This document shows, one piece after another, positions 25,624 through 34,449 of a stretch of DNA of 64,000 bases. The DNA is taken from assembly GCF_020026305.1 (NCBI RefSeq), contig NZ_CP075691.1, positions 7,619,415-7,683,414 on the forward strand, given 5' to 3'. Positions within the stretch are counted from its first letter, which is position 1, and every line of letters starts with the position of its first letter. This DNA is from Streptomyces sp. 135. Its GTDB lineage: Bacteria; Actinomycetota; Actinomycetes; Streptomycetales; Streptomycetaceae. The position numbers and the translations under genes are program-made. The notes below the pieces were generated by a model. The model made no database searches and was not told the origin of the DNA. It saw nothing but the letters and a program-made list of their open reading frames with translations.

Positions 25624-27210
25624 ATGTCTCACCTACGCGCACCGGCCGCCCGCGCAGACCGCCGTGAGGGCGGCCGGCACGGCAGGCCCGGGAGCCGCAC
25701 CGCCACCGCCCTGCCCGAGACCCACATACGGCCGCAGCTCCTGCGTATCGCCGTGCTGCCCGCAGTCGCCGTAGGTCTGAGCGCCTGCGCGGCCGTGCTG
25801 TTCACGCTGCGGACGACCGGAGCGCGCCCCGGCCCCGCCCTGCTCGCCGTCCTCACCGCCGCGGCGCTCGTCGGGCTCACCGGCATCGTGGTCGCCGCCG
25901 TGGCGGCCGACCGTGCCGCCAGATCCGTGCGCGACCGGGTCGGCGCCCTGCGCCGCGCCACCGCGCGCGGCCAGTCCGAGCTGTGCGATGTCGTCGAGCG
26001 GCTGCGCCGCGGCGACGGACCGCCCGCGCGCGGGACGCCGCCGCGGACCCGGCCGGACGGCGACGAGTTCGACCGGCTCGCCGACGAGCTGACCCGCGCC
26101 CAGGACGTCGCCGTCGACGCCGTCCTCCAGGCCGCGCAACTCTCCAGCCACGCGGGCAGCGAACAGAAGGTCGAGGTCTTCGTCAATCTCGCCCGGCGCC
26201 TCCAGTCGCTGGTGCACCGCGAGATCTCCCTGCTCGACGAGTTGGAGAACGAGGTCGAGGACCCCGAGCTGCTCAAGGGGCTCTTCCACGTCGACCATCT
26301 CGCGACCCGCATCCGCAGGCACGCCGAGAACCTCGCCGTGCTCGGCGGCGCCGTCTCACGCCGCCAGTGGAGCAGCCCCGTCTCGATGACCGAGGTGATG
26401 CGCTCCGCCATCGCCGAGGTCGAGCAGTACTCCCGCGTCAAGCTCGTGCCGCCCATCGACGGCACCCTGCGCGGGCACGTGGTGGCCGACGTCATCCACC
26501 TGCTCGCCGAACTCGTCGAGAACGCCACGGTGTTCTCCGCGCCGCACACCCAGGTCCTGCTGCGCGCCAACCTCGTGACCGCCGGGCTCGCCGTCGAGGT
26601 CGAGGACCGGGGCCTCGGCATGCCCCTCGCCGAGCAGAACAAGATGAACCGGCTGCTCGCCGACCCCGACCAGGTGAACGTGGCGAGTCTGTTGCAGGAC
26701 GGGCGTATCGGCCTCTTCGTGGTCTCCGCGCTCGCCCGCCGGCACGGTGTCGCGGTCCGGCTCCAGGCCAACATCTACGGCGGGGTGCAGGCCGTACTGA
26801 TCCTGCCGCAGGAACTGCTGGGCGCCGAACCGCTGGACGAGCCCGCCGCCCGCCCGAGTCCGGCCGCGGAGGCGGTGGCCCCGGGCGCCCCCGACGGCGT
26901 ATTGGACGCGCCCGCAGGACCCGCTCTGCCCGCCGGGCGTCGTGACGAGCAGGACTCGCGGGACGTACGCGGTGACTGTGAGCCGGAGCCGCCGGCGTCC
27001 GCCCGGCCGGAGCTCCGCCAGGAGTCCGTGTCCGTGCCGCTCCAGCCGCTCCAGCCGCGGCACGACACGGCGACCGACCAGGCCGGAACCCGGCCCCGCC
27101 CCCTGCCCGTGCGCGGCGCCCGCCAGGACCGGCCGACGCCCGCCGACGCCGTCCCCGGCATCCGCCCGAGGACCGGCAGGCCGCGGCCGAGCACGCCGCC
27201 GCGCCGCTGA
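25624..27210 (+). CDS. cvnA: CvnA-type sensor histidine-kinase-like protein of a conservon, apparently shortened
   Basis: Membrane sensor of 528 residues. After a basic N-terminus two hydrophobic helices span about residues 42-66 and 72-98. Then comes a kinase-like core: VFVNLARRLQSLVHREISLL, LFHVDHLATRIRRHAENLAV and an ATPase domain with ELVENATVFSAPHTQV (N box) and VEDRGLGMP (G box). ATG 25624 has AGGA 5 bases upstream. The Pro/Ala-rich tail stops at TGA 27208-27210, while the conserved CvnA tail motif continues in the same frame behind the stop. Confidence 0.85.
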   Translation: MSHLRAPAARADRREGGRHGRPGSRTATALPETHIRPQLLRIAVLPAVAVGLSACAAVLFTLRTTGARPGPALLAVLTAAALVGLTGIVVAAVAADRAARSVRDRVGALRRATARGQSELCDVVERLRRGDGPPARGTPPRTRPDGDEFDRLADELTRAQDVAVDAVLQAAQLSSHAGSEQKVEVFVNLARRLQSLVHREISLLDELENEVEDPELLKGLFHVDHLATRIRRHAENLAVLGGAVSRRQWSSPVSMTEVMRSAIAEVEQYSRVKLVPPIDGTLRGHVVADVIHLLAELVENATVFSAPHTQVLLRANLVTAGLAVEVEDRGLGMPLAEQNKMNRLLADPDQVNVASLLQDGRIGLFVVSALARRHGVAVRLQANIYGGVQAVLILPQELLGAEPLDEPAARPSPAAEAVAPGAPDGVLDAPAGPALPAGRRDEQDSRDVRGDCEPEPPASARPELRQESVSVPLQPLQPRHDTATDQAGTRPRPLPVRGARQDRPTPADAVPGIRPRTGRPRPSTPPRR

Positions 27211-27510
27211 CGCCCTCGGCGGGGCCGTGCGGGGCGGGTCGGCAGGCCCCGGCTCCCCAAACGGCGCGCGCAGGAACACATCGCGCCCCAGCTGCGGGAC
27301 TCCCCGGCGCCGCGCCCCGACAGCGACCACCTCGTGGGCCACGACCCGGGGCTGATGGCCGCGTTCCAGCGCGGCATCGGGCTGGCCCAGGCGCAGGACG
27401 CGCGCGACCCCACCCCCTGGGAGAACGGCACCGGCCGCCCCCGCGACGGAAGCGCACCCGGCGACGGCGGCCTCCCCCGGGACGGCGACGGCAGCGGCCA
27501 AGGCGGCTGA
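27211..27510 (+). pseudogene. cvnA: Conserved cvnA C-terminal tail separated by a stop codon
   Basis: In the same frame as cvnA, just past its TGA, one can read LPKRRAQEHIAPQLRDSP and then GHDPGLMAAFQRGIGLAQAQ, the usual end of CvnA sensors, before a stop at 27508-27510. Between about 27165 and 27250 a different frame gives a more natural protein (PEDRQAAAEHAAAPLTPSAG). Two compensating frameshifts, true or sequencing errors, would join core and tail. Confidence 0.6.
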
Positions 27511-27593
27511 GCAGCACGATGACGCCCCAGCACCCTCCACCACCTCTGCACACGCAGACCCTCGTACGTCGTATCTCAAGGAGTCGATCCACC

Positions 27594-28028
27594 ATGGCGA
27601 GCGATGCGCCGACCGGCCATGTATCCGATCTCGACTGGCTGATGAGCGGACTCGTGCAGCGCGTGCCGCACACCCGCAGCGCCGTCCTGCTCTCCTCCGA
27701 CGGGCTCGTGAAGTCGGTGCACGGCCTCGACCCGGACAGCGCCGACCACATGGCGGCCCTCGCCTCGGGCCTCTACTCGCTCGGGCGCAGCGCCGGCATC
27801 CGGTTCGGGGACGGCGGAGACGTCCGGCAGGTCGTCGTGGAGCTCGACTCCACGCTGCTGTTCGTCTCCACGGCGGGCTCCGGTACCTGCCTCGCGGTGC
27901 TCGCGGGCCGCGACGCGGACGCGGCCGTCCTCGGCTACGAGATGGCGATGCTGGTCAAGAGCGTGCGTCCGTACCTGATCACCGCGCCCCGGCAGCCGGC
28001 CGGGGAACCCGCGCCGATGAGGCGCTGA
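27594..28028 (+). CDS. cvnB: CvnB, Roadblock/LC7-domain protein of the conservon
   Basis: Small protein of 144 residues with the Roadblock/LC7 fold, which in conservons and in gliding/polarity systems controls the GTPase partner. Typical stretches are LDWLMSGLVQRVPHTRSAVL, LSSDGLVKSVHGLDPD, GSGTCLAVLAGRDAD and AVLGYEMAMLVKSV. ATG 27594 has AAGGAG at 27578-27583. The gene is followed after 2 bases by cvnC. Confidence 0.92.
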   Translation: MASDAPTGHVSDLDWLMSGLVQRVPHTRSAVLLSSDGLVKSVHGLDPDSADHMAALASGLYSLGRSAGIRFGDGGDVRQVVVELDSTLLFVSTAGSGTCLAVLAGRDADAAVLGYEMAMLVKSVRPYLITAPRQPAGEPAPMRR

Positions 28029-28030
28029 CC

Positions 28031-28402
28031 ATGGCGGCCCCGCACGACGGGCCCTGGCTCGACGACGCCGCGGGACGGCTCGTCCGTCCCTACACCGTCA
28101 GCGACGGACGGACCAGACCGACCACGCAACTCGACCTGCTCTCCCAGGTGATGGCCACCGGCTCGACCCCGCTCGGTTACCTCGGGCCCGAGCACTCCGC
28201 GGCCCTCGGTCTCTGTGGAGCCCCGGCCTCCGTCGCCGAGATCGCGGCCCAGCTGAAGCTGCCCGCGGTCGTGACCAAAGTGATCCTCTGCGATCTCCTC
28301 GACTCCGGGGCTCTCACCATGAAAACCCCGGACTTCTACCACAACCCCACTGACCGGTCCCTGTTGGAGGCAGTGCTCGATGGATTACGACGACAGCTCT
28401 GA
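28031..28402 (+). CDS. cvnC: CvnC, DUF742 protein of the conservon
   Basis: Protein of 123 residues, DUF742 family. Conserved sequence: DDAAGRLVRPYTVSDGRTRP, LDLLSQVMATG, PEHSAALGLC and a winged-helix-like end with VAEIAAQLKLPAVVTKVILC. It starts 2 bases after cvnB and overlaps cvnD by 23 bases. Always found between the Roadblock protein and the GTPase in conservons. Confidence 0.92.
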   Translation: MAAPHDGPWLDDAAGRLVRPYTVSDGRTRPTTQLDLLSQVMATGSTPLGYLGPEHSAALGLCGAPASVAEIAAQLKLPAVVTKVILCDLLDSGALTMKTPDFYHNPTDRSLLEAVLDGLRRQL

Positions 28403-28973
28403 CCCCTTCCCCACCGCCCTGAAGATCCTGGTCGCCGGTGGTTTCGGGGTCGGCAAGACGACCTTCGTGGGCGCGGTCAGCGAGATCGCGCCGCTGAGCA
28501 CCGAGGAACTGCTCACCACGGTCAGCGAGGCCACCGACGACCTGTCGGGCGTGGAGGACAAGACCACGACGACGGTGGCCATGGACTTCGGACGCATCAC
28601 GCTCGACCCCGAACACGTGCTGTACCTCTTCGGCACACCCGGCCAGGAGCGGTTCTGGTTCATGTGGGACGAGCTCTCCGAAGGCGCGCTCGGCGCGGTG
28701 GTGCTCGCCGACACCCGCCGCCTGGAGGACTGCTTCGCCGCCGTGGACTTCTTCGAACAGCGCGGCATGGGCTTCATCGTCGCGATCAACGAATTCGACG
28801 GTGCCTACCGCTACGAACCCGAAGAGGTGCGTTCCGCGATCGACCTCGACCCCGAGGTGCCCGTCGTGCGCTGCGACGCGCGCATCTCCAGCTCGGGCAT
28901 CCAGACGCTCCTCGTCCTCGTCAAGCACCTCATCAACCACGCCCCGGCGCCCAGCTACGGAGCCTACACATGA
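28380..28973 (+). CDS. cvnD: CvnD, small Ras-like GTPase of the conservon
   Basis: GTP-binding protein of 197 residues. The P-loop is GGFGVGKTTFVG near residue 20, switch II is LFGTPGQERFWFMW, and the guanine-specificity motif is AINEFDG (NxFD, the usual conservon variant of NKxD). ATG 28380 lies within cvnC. It ends at TGA 28971-28973, overlapping the start of the GAF gene by 4 bases. Expected to relay signals from CvnA with CvnB as regulator. Confidence 0.93.
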   Translation: MDYDDSSDPFPTALKILVAGGFGVGKTTFVGAVSEIAPLSTEELLTTVSEATDDLSGVEDKTTTTVAMDFGRITLDPEHVLYLFGTPGQERFWFMWDELSEGALGAVVLADTRRLEDCFAAVDFFEQRGMGFIVAINEFDGAYRYEPEEVRSAIDLDPEVPVVRCDARISSSGIQTLLVLVKHLINHAPAPSYGAYT

Positions 28974-29530
28974 TGCCCGACCGGCACCTGCTGCTCACCC
29001 CCGTCGACAAGGAGGCGCCCGCGCGCGTGCGGCGGCTGCGCGGGCTGGGCATCGGAGACCGGCCCGATGCGGCCCTCGACCTCTTCGCGGACCGGCTCGC
29101 GGAGCTGACCGGCGCGCCGTACGCGATGGTCAACTTCATCGACGAGAACCGGCAGTTCTTCGCCGGGCTGCACACCCCGGAGGGCACGCGCCCCGGCACG
29201 GACCTGGCCGCCGCGGCGGCCGGTGGCCTCGGCCGCTACATGGCCCGCGACCACGGGTACTGCCCACATGTGGTGGTGCGCCGCAAGGCACTCGTCCTGG
29301 AGGACGTCTGCGACTATCCGCGGTTCGCGGGCAACCCCGTCGTGGACGAGATCGGCATCCGCTCCTACCTGGGCGCGCCCCTCATCGACCGTACGGGCAT
29401 CGCGCTCGGCACGGTCTGCGTCGTCGACGTCGAGCCGCGCCGCTGGGGGCGGGCGGGGCTCGACACGATCAAGATGCTGGCCGCGGAGCTGGTCGAGCAG
29501 ATCCACCGGCGGGAGGACGGCGGCATCTGA
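28970..29530 (+). CDS. GAF-domain protein at the end of the conservon
   Basis: Protein of 186 residues made almost entirely of one GAF domain: LFADRLAELTGAPYAMVNFI, NRQFFAGLHTPEG, DHGYCPHVVVRRKALVLEDV and IRSYLGAPLIDRTGIALGTV. Such proteins sense small ligands. ATG 28970 overlaps the cvnD stop, so it is a fifth conservon gene. The ligand is unknown; Cys in the DHGYC motif is conserved in this type of GAF domain. Confidence 0.87.
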   Translation: MMPDRHLLLTPVDKEAPARVRRLRGLGIGDRPDAALDLFADRLAELTGAPYAMVNFIDENRQFFAGLHTPEGTRPGTDLAAAAAGGLGRYMARDHGYCPHVVVRRKALVLEDVCDYPRFAGNPVVDEIGIRSYLGAPLIDRTGIALGTVCVVDVEPRRWGRAGLDTIKMLAAELVEQIHRREDGGI

Positions 29531-29547
29531 CGCCCGTCCAACGCCGG

Positions 29548-31446
29548 TCACAGCTCCAGTTCCGTCCCGTCGGGGAAGCGGACGCGGACGCGGACCCGTA
29601 CGCCGTCGTCGTCCACGGCACAGGTGACGGACGCGCGCAGCGCCCGCGGGTCGACCGTGTCCCGCGAGAGGGCGACCAGCGTGACGTGGACGCCGGGCCC
29701 GCCCGGGTGCTGAGGGAGGGTCAGGAACGGTGTCGCGGAGTGCGGTCCGTAGGCGTTGGCGGCGACCTCGCGGGCGATGCCCGTCTCCTCGTGCCAGCCG
29801 TGCAGCGCGACCACGGCGCTGATGAGCCCCGCCGAGGTACGGGCGAGCGCCCAGCCGGGACCGCGTTCGGCGTGCGGAGGTGTTCCGTCCGCCACCGCGT
29901 GGCCGCCCTCGCGGACCGCCGCGCCCTCGGGGGCCCGCAGCCGGTGCGCGCGGATCTCCCAGGGGCCGTGCAGGGCGCTCGTCGTCACGACGGGGAACGG
30001 GTCGTCGTGGCCCGGCAGCCGGGCGTCGTGGCGGGACGAGGCGAGGCGTCCCTCGCACGTCAGAGGGTGGATGCGCAGGCGGCGCGAGGGCGTGCCGTCG
30101 GCGGCGATGAGGGCGAGGTGGCCGTCGACGGTACGCTCCCACGCGCGCGGGGCGGTCTCGGGGGCCGTCGCCGTCGAGTAGCCGAACTTGGCGTAGTGCG
30201 GGTCGTCCTGGGCCGGGCCTTCGAGGGGGTTGTGGTCGCTGCCGTGGTTGACCAGCCGCACGATGCCGTCGTGCCGGGTGCCGTGCAGGAGCCAGCCGGG
30301 TGCGGGGAGCGCGGTGTACTGGTCGGACTCCTCGACGGGCAGCGGGAGTTCGCGTTCCGTCCACACCGGGTGGTCGGCGGGCAGCAGCAGGCCGAGGAAG
30401 CCCTTGCTCGCCCAGTACGGTGATGCCGGACCCGAGTAGGCCTGGGTGGCGGGCAGGAACGTCCCGTACCAGCCGAGCGGCAGCAGGCCCCGCTCGTCGG
30501 GCACGCCGCGCTCCACGAAGTGCCGGGCCGTGCCGGAGGCGAGGCGCCGGGTCAGGCCCGGGGCGAGCGGCGTGCAGTTCGCGAGGGCGCCCATCCACAC
30601 GGGTGCGGCGGCGGCGAAGCGGTAGGTGAGTGAGCGCCCCTGGTGGACGGGGGCACCGTCGCCGCCGAAGAAGTGGGGGTAGGTCGTGAGGAACCGGCCG
30701 AGGCGCTCGCGGTAGACCTCGGCGCGTCCTCCGTCGCCACCAGGGCCCGCCATCCGCGCCCACAGCAGCGGATAGAGGTGCATCGCCCAGCCGTTGTAGT
30801 AGTCGTAGTTGCGCCCGTCGCCGTCGCTGTACCAGCCGTCGCCGCGGTACCAGTCCTCGATGCGGTCCAGGCCGCCCTCGATGTCGGCCTTGCGGTACGG
30901 GGCGCCGACCGAGGCGAGGAACTGCTCGGACACCACTTGGAAGAGACGCCAGTTGTTGTCCCAGGTCTGCGCGCCGACGAACCGGGAGAACCAGTCGACC
31001 ACCCGCTCCTGGACCCGGGCGTCGAGCGTGTCCCAGATCCAGGGTCGGGTCTCGTGCAGGCCGATCGCGATCGAGGCGGCCTCGACCATCTGCTGGGACC
31101 GGTCGGTGAGTTCGGGCCACGCCTCGCCACTGCCACGGTCGGTGCCCGCCGCCAGCCCTCGCGCGTAGCGTTCCACGAGGCGGGGGTCCACCTCGCCGCC
31201 CGCCCCCGCGATCCGGAAGGAGGCCAGCAGGAAGGAGCGCGCATATCCCTCAAGCCCGTCCGACACCACCCCGGACCAGCTCGCCCGCCCCGGCAGCCGG
31301 TACTGCGCGAACCTCGGCGTAGCGTGCGGAACCAACGCCTCCAACTGCCGATCAGCAAGCGCCTCCCAGTGCGCGCGGCTCCACCCGGTGAACGGCGACA
31401 GAACACGGTCGCCGGGCGGCAGAAACAGATGAGGTGCTACGGCCAT
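29548..31446 (-). CDS. DUF2264 protein, probable polysaccharide-degradation enzyme
   Basis: Protein of 632 residues, DUF2264 family. The N-terminal two thirds is an alpha/alpha-toroid-like region (SPFTGWSRAHWEALADRQLE, DNNWRLFQVVSEQFLASVGA, RGDGWYSDGDGRNYDYYNGW, YPHFFGGDGAPVHQGRSLTY); the C-terminal third is beta-rich. No signal peptide. Members often sit in loci for uronic-acid polysaccharide breakdown, and the next gene upstream on the same strand encodes a secreted PL8 lyase. Reaction is not established from sequence. Confidence 0.8.
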   Translation of the reverse strand: MAVAPHLFLPPGDRVLSPFTGWSRAHWEALADRQLEALVPHATPRFAQYRLPGRASWSGVVSDGLEGYARSFLLASFRIAGAGGEVDPRLVERYARGLAAGTDRGSGEAWPELTDRSQQMVEAASIAIGLHETRPWIWDTLDARVQERVVDWFSRFVGAQTWDNNWRLFQVVSEQFLASVGAPYRKADIEGGLDRIEDWYRGDGWYSDGDGRNYDYYNGWAMHLYPLLWARMAGPGGDGGRAEVYRERLGRFLTTYPHFFGGDGAPVHQGRSLTYRFAAAAPVWMGALANCTPLAPGLTRRLASGTARHFVERGVPDERGLLPLGWYGTFLPATQAYSGPASPYWASKGFLGLLLPADHPVWTERELPLPVEESDQYTALPAPGWLLHGTRHDGIVRLVNHGSDHNPLEGPAQDDPHYAKFGYSTATAPETAPRAWERTVDGHLALIAADGTPSRRLRIHPLTCEGRLASSRHDARLPGHDDPFPVVTTSALHGPWEIRAHRLRAPEGAAVREGGHAVADGTPPHAERGPGWALARTSAGLISAVVALHGWHEETGIAREVAANAYGPHSATPFLTLPQHPGGPGVHVTLVALSRDTVDPRALRASVTCAVDDDGVRVRVRVRFPDGTELEL

Positions 31447-31485
31447 GGACGTCCGCCACTCCTGGTCAGTGATGGGATGGACAAG

Positions 31486-31538
31486 CCCCTAAGGGGCCGC
31501 CCCTTAAGGGGCGCGGGGAACTGCGCGACAAGCCACGA
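31486..31538 (+). repeat. Streptomyces intergenic repeat, copy 2, with hairpin
   Basis: 31506-31538 reads AAGGGGCGCGGGGAACTGCG and then CGACAAGCCACGA, the same element as at 18852-18888 in inverse orientation. It is preceded by nested CCCCTAAGGGG and CCCCTTAAGGGG palindromes (31486-31511) that can fold into a hairpin and may end transcription between the PL8 and DUF2264 genes. Confidence 0.7.
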
Positions 31539-31578
31539 TGAACCCGCACACGACAACCGACGGACGGCGGCGGACAAC

Positions 31579-34050
31579 TCACACCACCTCCACCGCATGC
31601 GTCCGCCCCCGAGAACCCCCCACCCGCACGGTCACCACACCCCGCCGCCCCACCACGACGGACACCGATTCATCCGCCCGCCGAACCCCCCGCACAGCAA
31701 AGGGCAGTTCCACCCGCACCGTGACCCCCGTACGCCCCGGATCCGCCACAGCCACCGACGCACCCCCACGCCCCCGCCGCACCAGGACCGTGCACGGGCC
31801 CGACGCCGCCAGCCCCGCCACCACACCGGCCCGCCAGAAATGCACGGCGAGCACCCCGGACCGGCGCGCCTCGACCGCCTGCGCGACCGCGTCATTGGCC
31901 ACGACCCGCACGGGCCGGGCCCGCGCCCACGCGGCGGTCGCGGACGCGCTCGCACCGGGCAGCAGGACATAGGCGTACGACGCCACGTCCGGGGAGGCAC
32001 CATGGTCCAGCCACAGCGTCAGATAGCGGCGGCTGAGCGGAGTCGTACTGCCCGCCGTGTCCGCCCCCGTGTTGATGTCCCGCCATCTTCCGCTGCGCTG
32101 CTCGCGCAGGGCGCGCAGGACGTTCGTGCCAGGGCCGTCCGCCCGGCCGGGGTAGTCGGGGAAGACGTACCCGCCGGTGCCCTGGAGATGAGCCCACCGT
32201 GGCTCGTCGAGCCGCGCCGACCAGCCGTCGTGGCCCGGCTGCCCGCGGCCGTCCACGGTCAGCGTCCGGGCGGGCCCGCCGGCGTACAGATTCCGGTTCT
32301 CGACCACCGTCTCGATGGTGCGGCCGTCGTGCGCGCTGATGCCCGCGCCGAGCGCGACGACCACGTCGTCCAGGCAGAACCACGCCTTCTGGGCGCGCAG
32401 GGAGCTGCCGTCGGCGATGAGCTCCATGGCCGCCGCGCCGTGGCGTCCGTCCAGGACCGCGCCGCCCGCCACGGCGTTCTTCGGGCGGTACGTCCCCGTG
32501 CCGGCGCCGGAGCCGATGTCGGCACGCGTACGGGTGTCCACGGTCGTGCCCGGCAGGCGGTACGGATCCACGGTGGCCCAGAAGCCGTCGCCGAACTGCC
32601 CGAGGTCGTCGCCGTCGTACAGATACGTCATGCCGTCACCGGTGTACCAGCCGTGCAGGTTCTCGCCGTTGCCCGCCTCGTACGCGGCGATCCGCTTCGA
32701 GGAGAGCGACAGCGTCAGCGCCCAGCCCGGCCGCCGGTGCACCACGCGGTCCATGTCGGCGAAGACGAAATGCCCGGTGAGCCGCTCCGTGGCCGGGACC
32801 GACGGATCGTCGAGGACGGCCTTGGCGCGCGCCAGCGCCGGGATGCCGACCAGGTCCAGATAGGGGGTGGACGTGTTGCGGCGGATCCAGCCCTTGGCGA
32901 GCGCCCGCCAGCGCCGCGCGTACGCGTCCGGAGCGCCGGCGGCGAGATGGAGGATGTGGGAGACCGTCGCCGCGCCGTCGTTGTGGTCCCGCGCCCGCTC
33001 CCGGGATATCGCCCGGCCCCGCACGGCGTCCATCATCAGCCCGTCGAAGACCACCGGCGCGAAGGTCCGCTCCACCGCGTCGTACAGCACGGACGTCCTC
33101 GGATCGGTGACCGCCCACGGAGAATCCGCGAGCAGCGCGATCAGCTGGCCCGTGCTGCCGAGCAGGACGCTGCCGTACGTACCCGTGTACGCGACGGAGC
33201 CGTGCTGGACGAACGACCCGTCCTCGTAGAAGCCGTCGCCCGAAGTGACGTACCGGAAAAGGCTGTTCCTGCCGCCGTCCCGGACGTCGGACAGACCGTC
33301 GCGGGCGAGCGCCACCGTCGCCGCGTCCCCGGCGAGCAGGCCGCGCAGGGCCACGATCACGGCCTTGTCGGCGCGGTTGGCGCCGCTCTCCGAGAGCGAG
33401 GGGGCGTTGGTGCGGCGGTCCGGGTCCGGGCAGAACTTCGCGACCGTCGCCGTGTACGCGGCCAGGTCGGCGGCGGGCATCCGAGCCCGCAGCAGGACGC
33501 AGGTGTCCATCAGCGCGCGGGGCGCCCCGATCTCCCAGAACCACCAGTTGCCGGACTCCGGGCGGCCCGGGTGGTACCCGGTGGAGTGGAGCAGGCGCAG
33601 CGCTTCGAGCAGGGCGTCGGCGACGTCCGTGCGGTCGGTGAGCGAGGTGCCCGGCGTGGCCCAGGCCGTGGCGAGGGTGCGCAGGCGGGTGTAGCTCTGG
33701 CCGAAGTTGCCGGGGTCCGAGGCGGGGGAGAGGTCGGGCCACAGGGCGGTTCTGCCCGCGGAGCGGTCCAACTGCCGCCACCAGGAGGCCGCCTGGGTGT
33801 CGAGGGTCTTCAACGCCGCGGCGAAGTCGGGGTCCGTGGCGTCGAACGCGCCGCCGGTCAGCTGTGTCGCGGCGCGGGCGAGGAGGGTGTCGTAGGCGTC
33901 GGTGTTCTCGGCGCCCCTGGCGCCCCGGGCGTTCTCGTGGTCGGCGGCCCGGGCCGCGCCGCCCGCCGCCGACACGACGGCGGAGGCCGCCCCGGCGGTG
34001 AGCAGTGCGCGACGGCTGGGGCCGGTGGAGCCGGGAAGAGGCAGGGGCAT
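31579..34050 (-). CDS. Secreted polysaccharide lyase family 8 (hyaluronate/chondroitin/xanthan lyase type)
   Basis: Exported lyase of 823 residues. The N-terminus GPSRRALLTAGAASAVVSAA has twin arginines and a hydrophobic stretch ending in ARAAD, a Tat signal. The alpha/alpha-toroid domain has the catalytic set Asn225 (SGANRAD), His283 and Tyr292 (QHGS...TGTYG, spacing 9 as in the family), plus the aromatic patch NWWFWEIG near residue 168. It is followed by beta-sandwich domains. It cleaves uronic-acid polymers by beta-elimination; which polymer is not certain. Two LacI-like sites lie upstream. Confidence 0.92.
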   Translation of the reverse strand: MPLPLPGSTGPSRRALLTAGAASAVVSAAGGAARAADHENARGARGAENTDAYDTLLARAATQLTGGAFDATDPDFAAALKTLDTQAASWWRQLDRSAGRTALWPDLSPASDPGNFGQSYTRLRTLATAWATPGTSLTDRTDVADALLEALRLLHSTGYHPGRPESGNWWFWEIGAPRALMDTCVLLRARMPAADLAAYTATVAKFCPDPDRRTNAPSLSESGANRADKAVIVALRGLLAGDAATVALARDGLSDVRDGGRNSLFRYVTSGDGFYEDGSFVQHGSVAYTGTYGSVLLGSTGQLIALLADSPWAVTDPRTSVLYDAVERTFAPVVFDGLMMDAVRGRAISRERARDHNDGAATVSHILHLAAGAPDAYARRWRALAKGWIRRNTSTPYLDLVGIPALARAKAVLDDPSVPATERLTGHFVFADMDRVVHRRPGWALTLSLSSKRIAAYEAGNGENLHGWYTGDGMTYLYDGDDLGQFGDGFWATVDPYRLPGTTVDTRTRADIGSGAGTGTYRPKNAVAGGAVLDGRHGAAAMELIADGSSLRAQKAWFCLDDVVVALGAGISAHDGRTIETVVENRNLYAGGPARTLTVDGRGQPGHDGWSARLDEPRWAHLQGTGGYVFPDYPGRADGPGTNVLRALREQRSGRWRDINTGADTAGSTTPLSRRYLTLWLDHGASPDVASYAYVLLPGASASATAAWARARPVRVVANDAVAQAVEARRSGVLAVHFWRAGVVAGLAASGPCTVLVRRGRGGASVAVADPGRTGVTVRVELPFAVRGVRRADESVSVVVGRRGVVTVRVGGSRGRTHAVEVV

Positions 34051-34115
34051 GCGAACTCCCAGAGGTGTCGGGGGACATGGTCGGGGGCGCCCACGAGACG
34101 ATTCCGCGTCAGCAT

Positions 34116-34129
34116 GTAAGCGGTTGCTA
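34116..34129 (-). promoter_or_regulatory. LacI-type operator-like site, copy 1
   Basis: GTAAGCGGTTGCTA, 66 bp upstream of the PL8 lyase start. It is the near-identical partner of the site at 34241-34254 and resembles the GTAAGCG(N)TTAC half-site pattern of LacI-family sugar repressors. No LacI gene is in the window. Confidence 0.5.
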
Positions 34130-34240
34130 TATCGCGCAAGAGGCAGGGGAATCTTTCTATGGCTTTCTGCCCCAGGGGTGGGCAGGGTGAGCCGTGGTTG
34201 AGGGGTAACCGTTCACGGCGGCGCAGCCGTAGACGCGGCA

Positions 34241-34254
34241 GTAAGCGATTACTA
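34241..34254 (-). promoter_or_regulatory. LacI-type operator-like site, copy 2
   Basis: GTAAGCGATTACTA, containing the perfect palindrome AGTAA-GCGA-TTACT (starting one base earlier). It repeats copy 1 with two changes, 125 bp away. The pair could allow looping or cooperative repression of the lyase gene. Confidence 0.5.
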
Positions 34255-34449
34255 AGCCGCCGCCCGGCTGGTGGTGGCCGACTGACCGCCTATTTCGAAC
34301 GCGATCGGAGCCGCCGACCCACGAGGTTGTAAGGAAACCTGCGGCGGCGCTTAAGAAATCCTCGATGGACCGGGGCGCCGCCGTAGGGAAGATTCCTCTC
34401 TCGTCGAAGCAAGCAGCGACATACGCGACGTACGACAGGAGCCGTGGCC

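Larger units (their letters stand above)
34051..34443. other. Divergent promoter region between PL8 lyase and tdh
   Basis: Gene-free region of about 390 bp. Apart from the two GTAAGCG-type sites described separately, I see only the AGGAG (34437-34441) used by tdh. No clear promoter hexamer pair could be fixed for either direction. Confidence 0.5.

Noticed and set aside
30643..34119. A 1158-codon open frame on the plus strand
   Set aside because: It lies antisense to the DUF2264 and PL8 genes, whose motifs are clear, and its composition (Arg/Gly/His/Val rich, no domain) is typical of a high-GC shadow frame.
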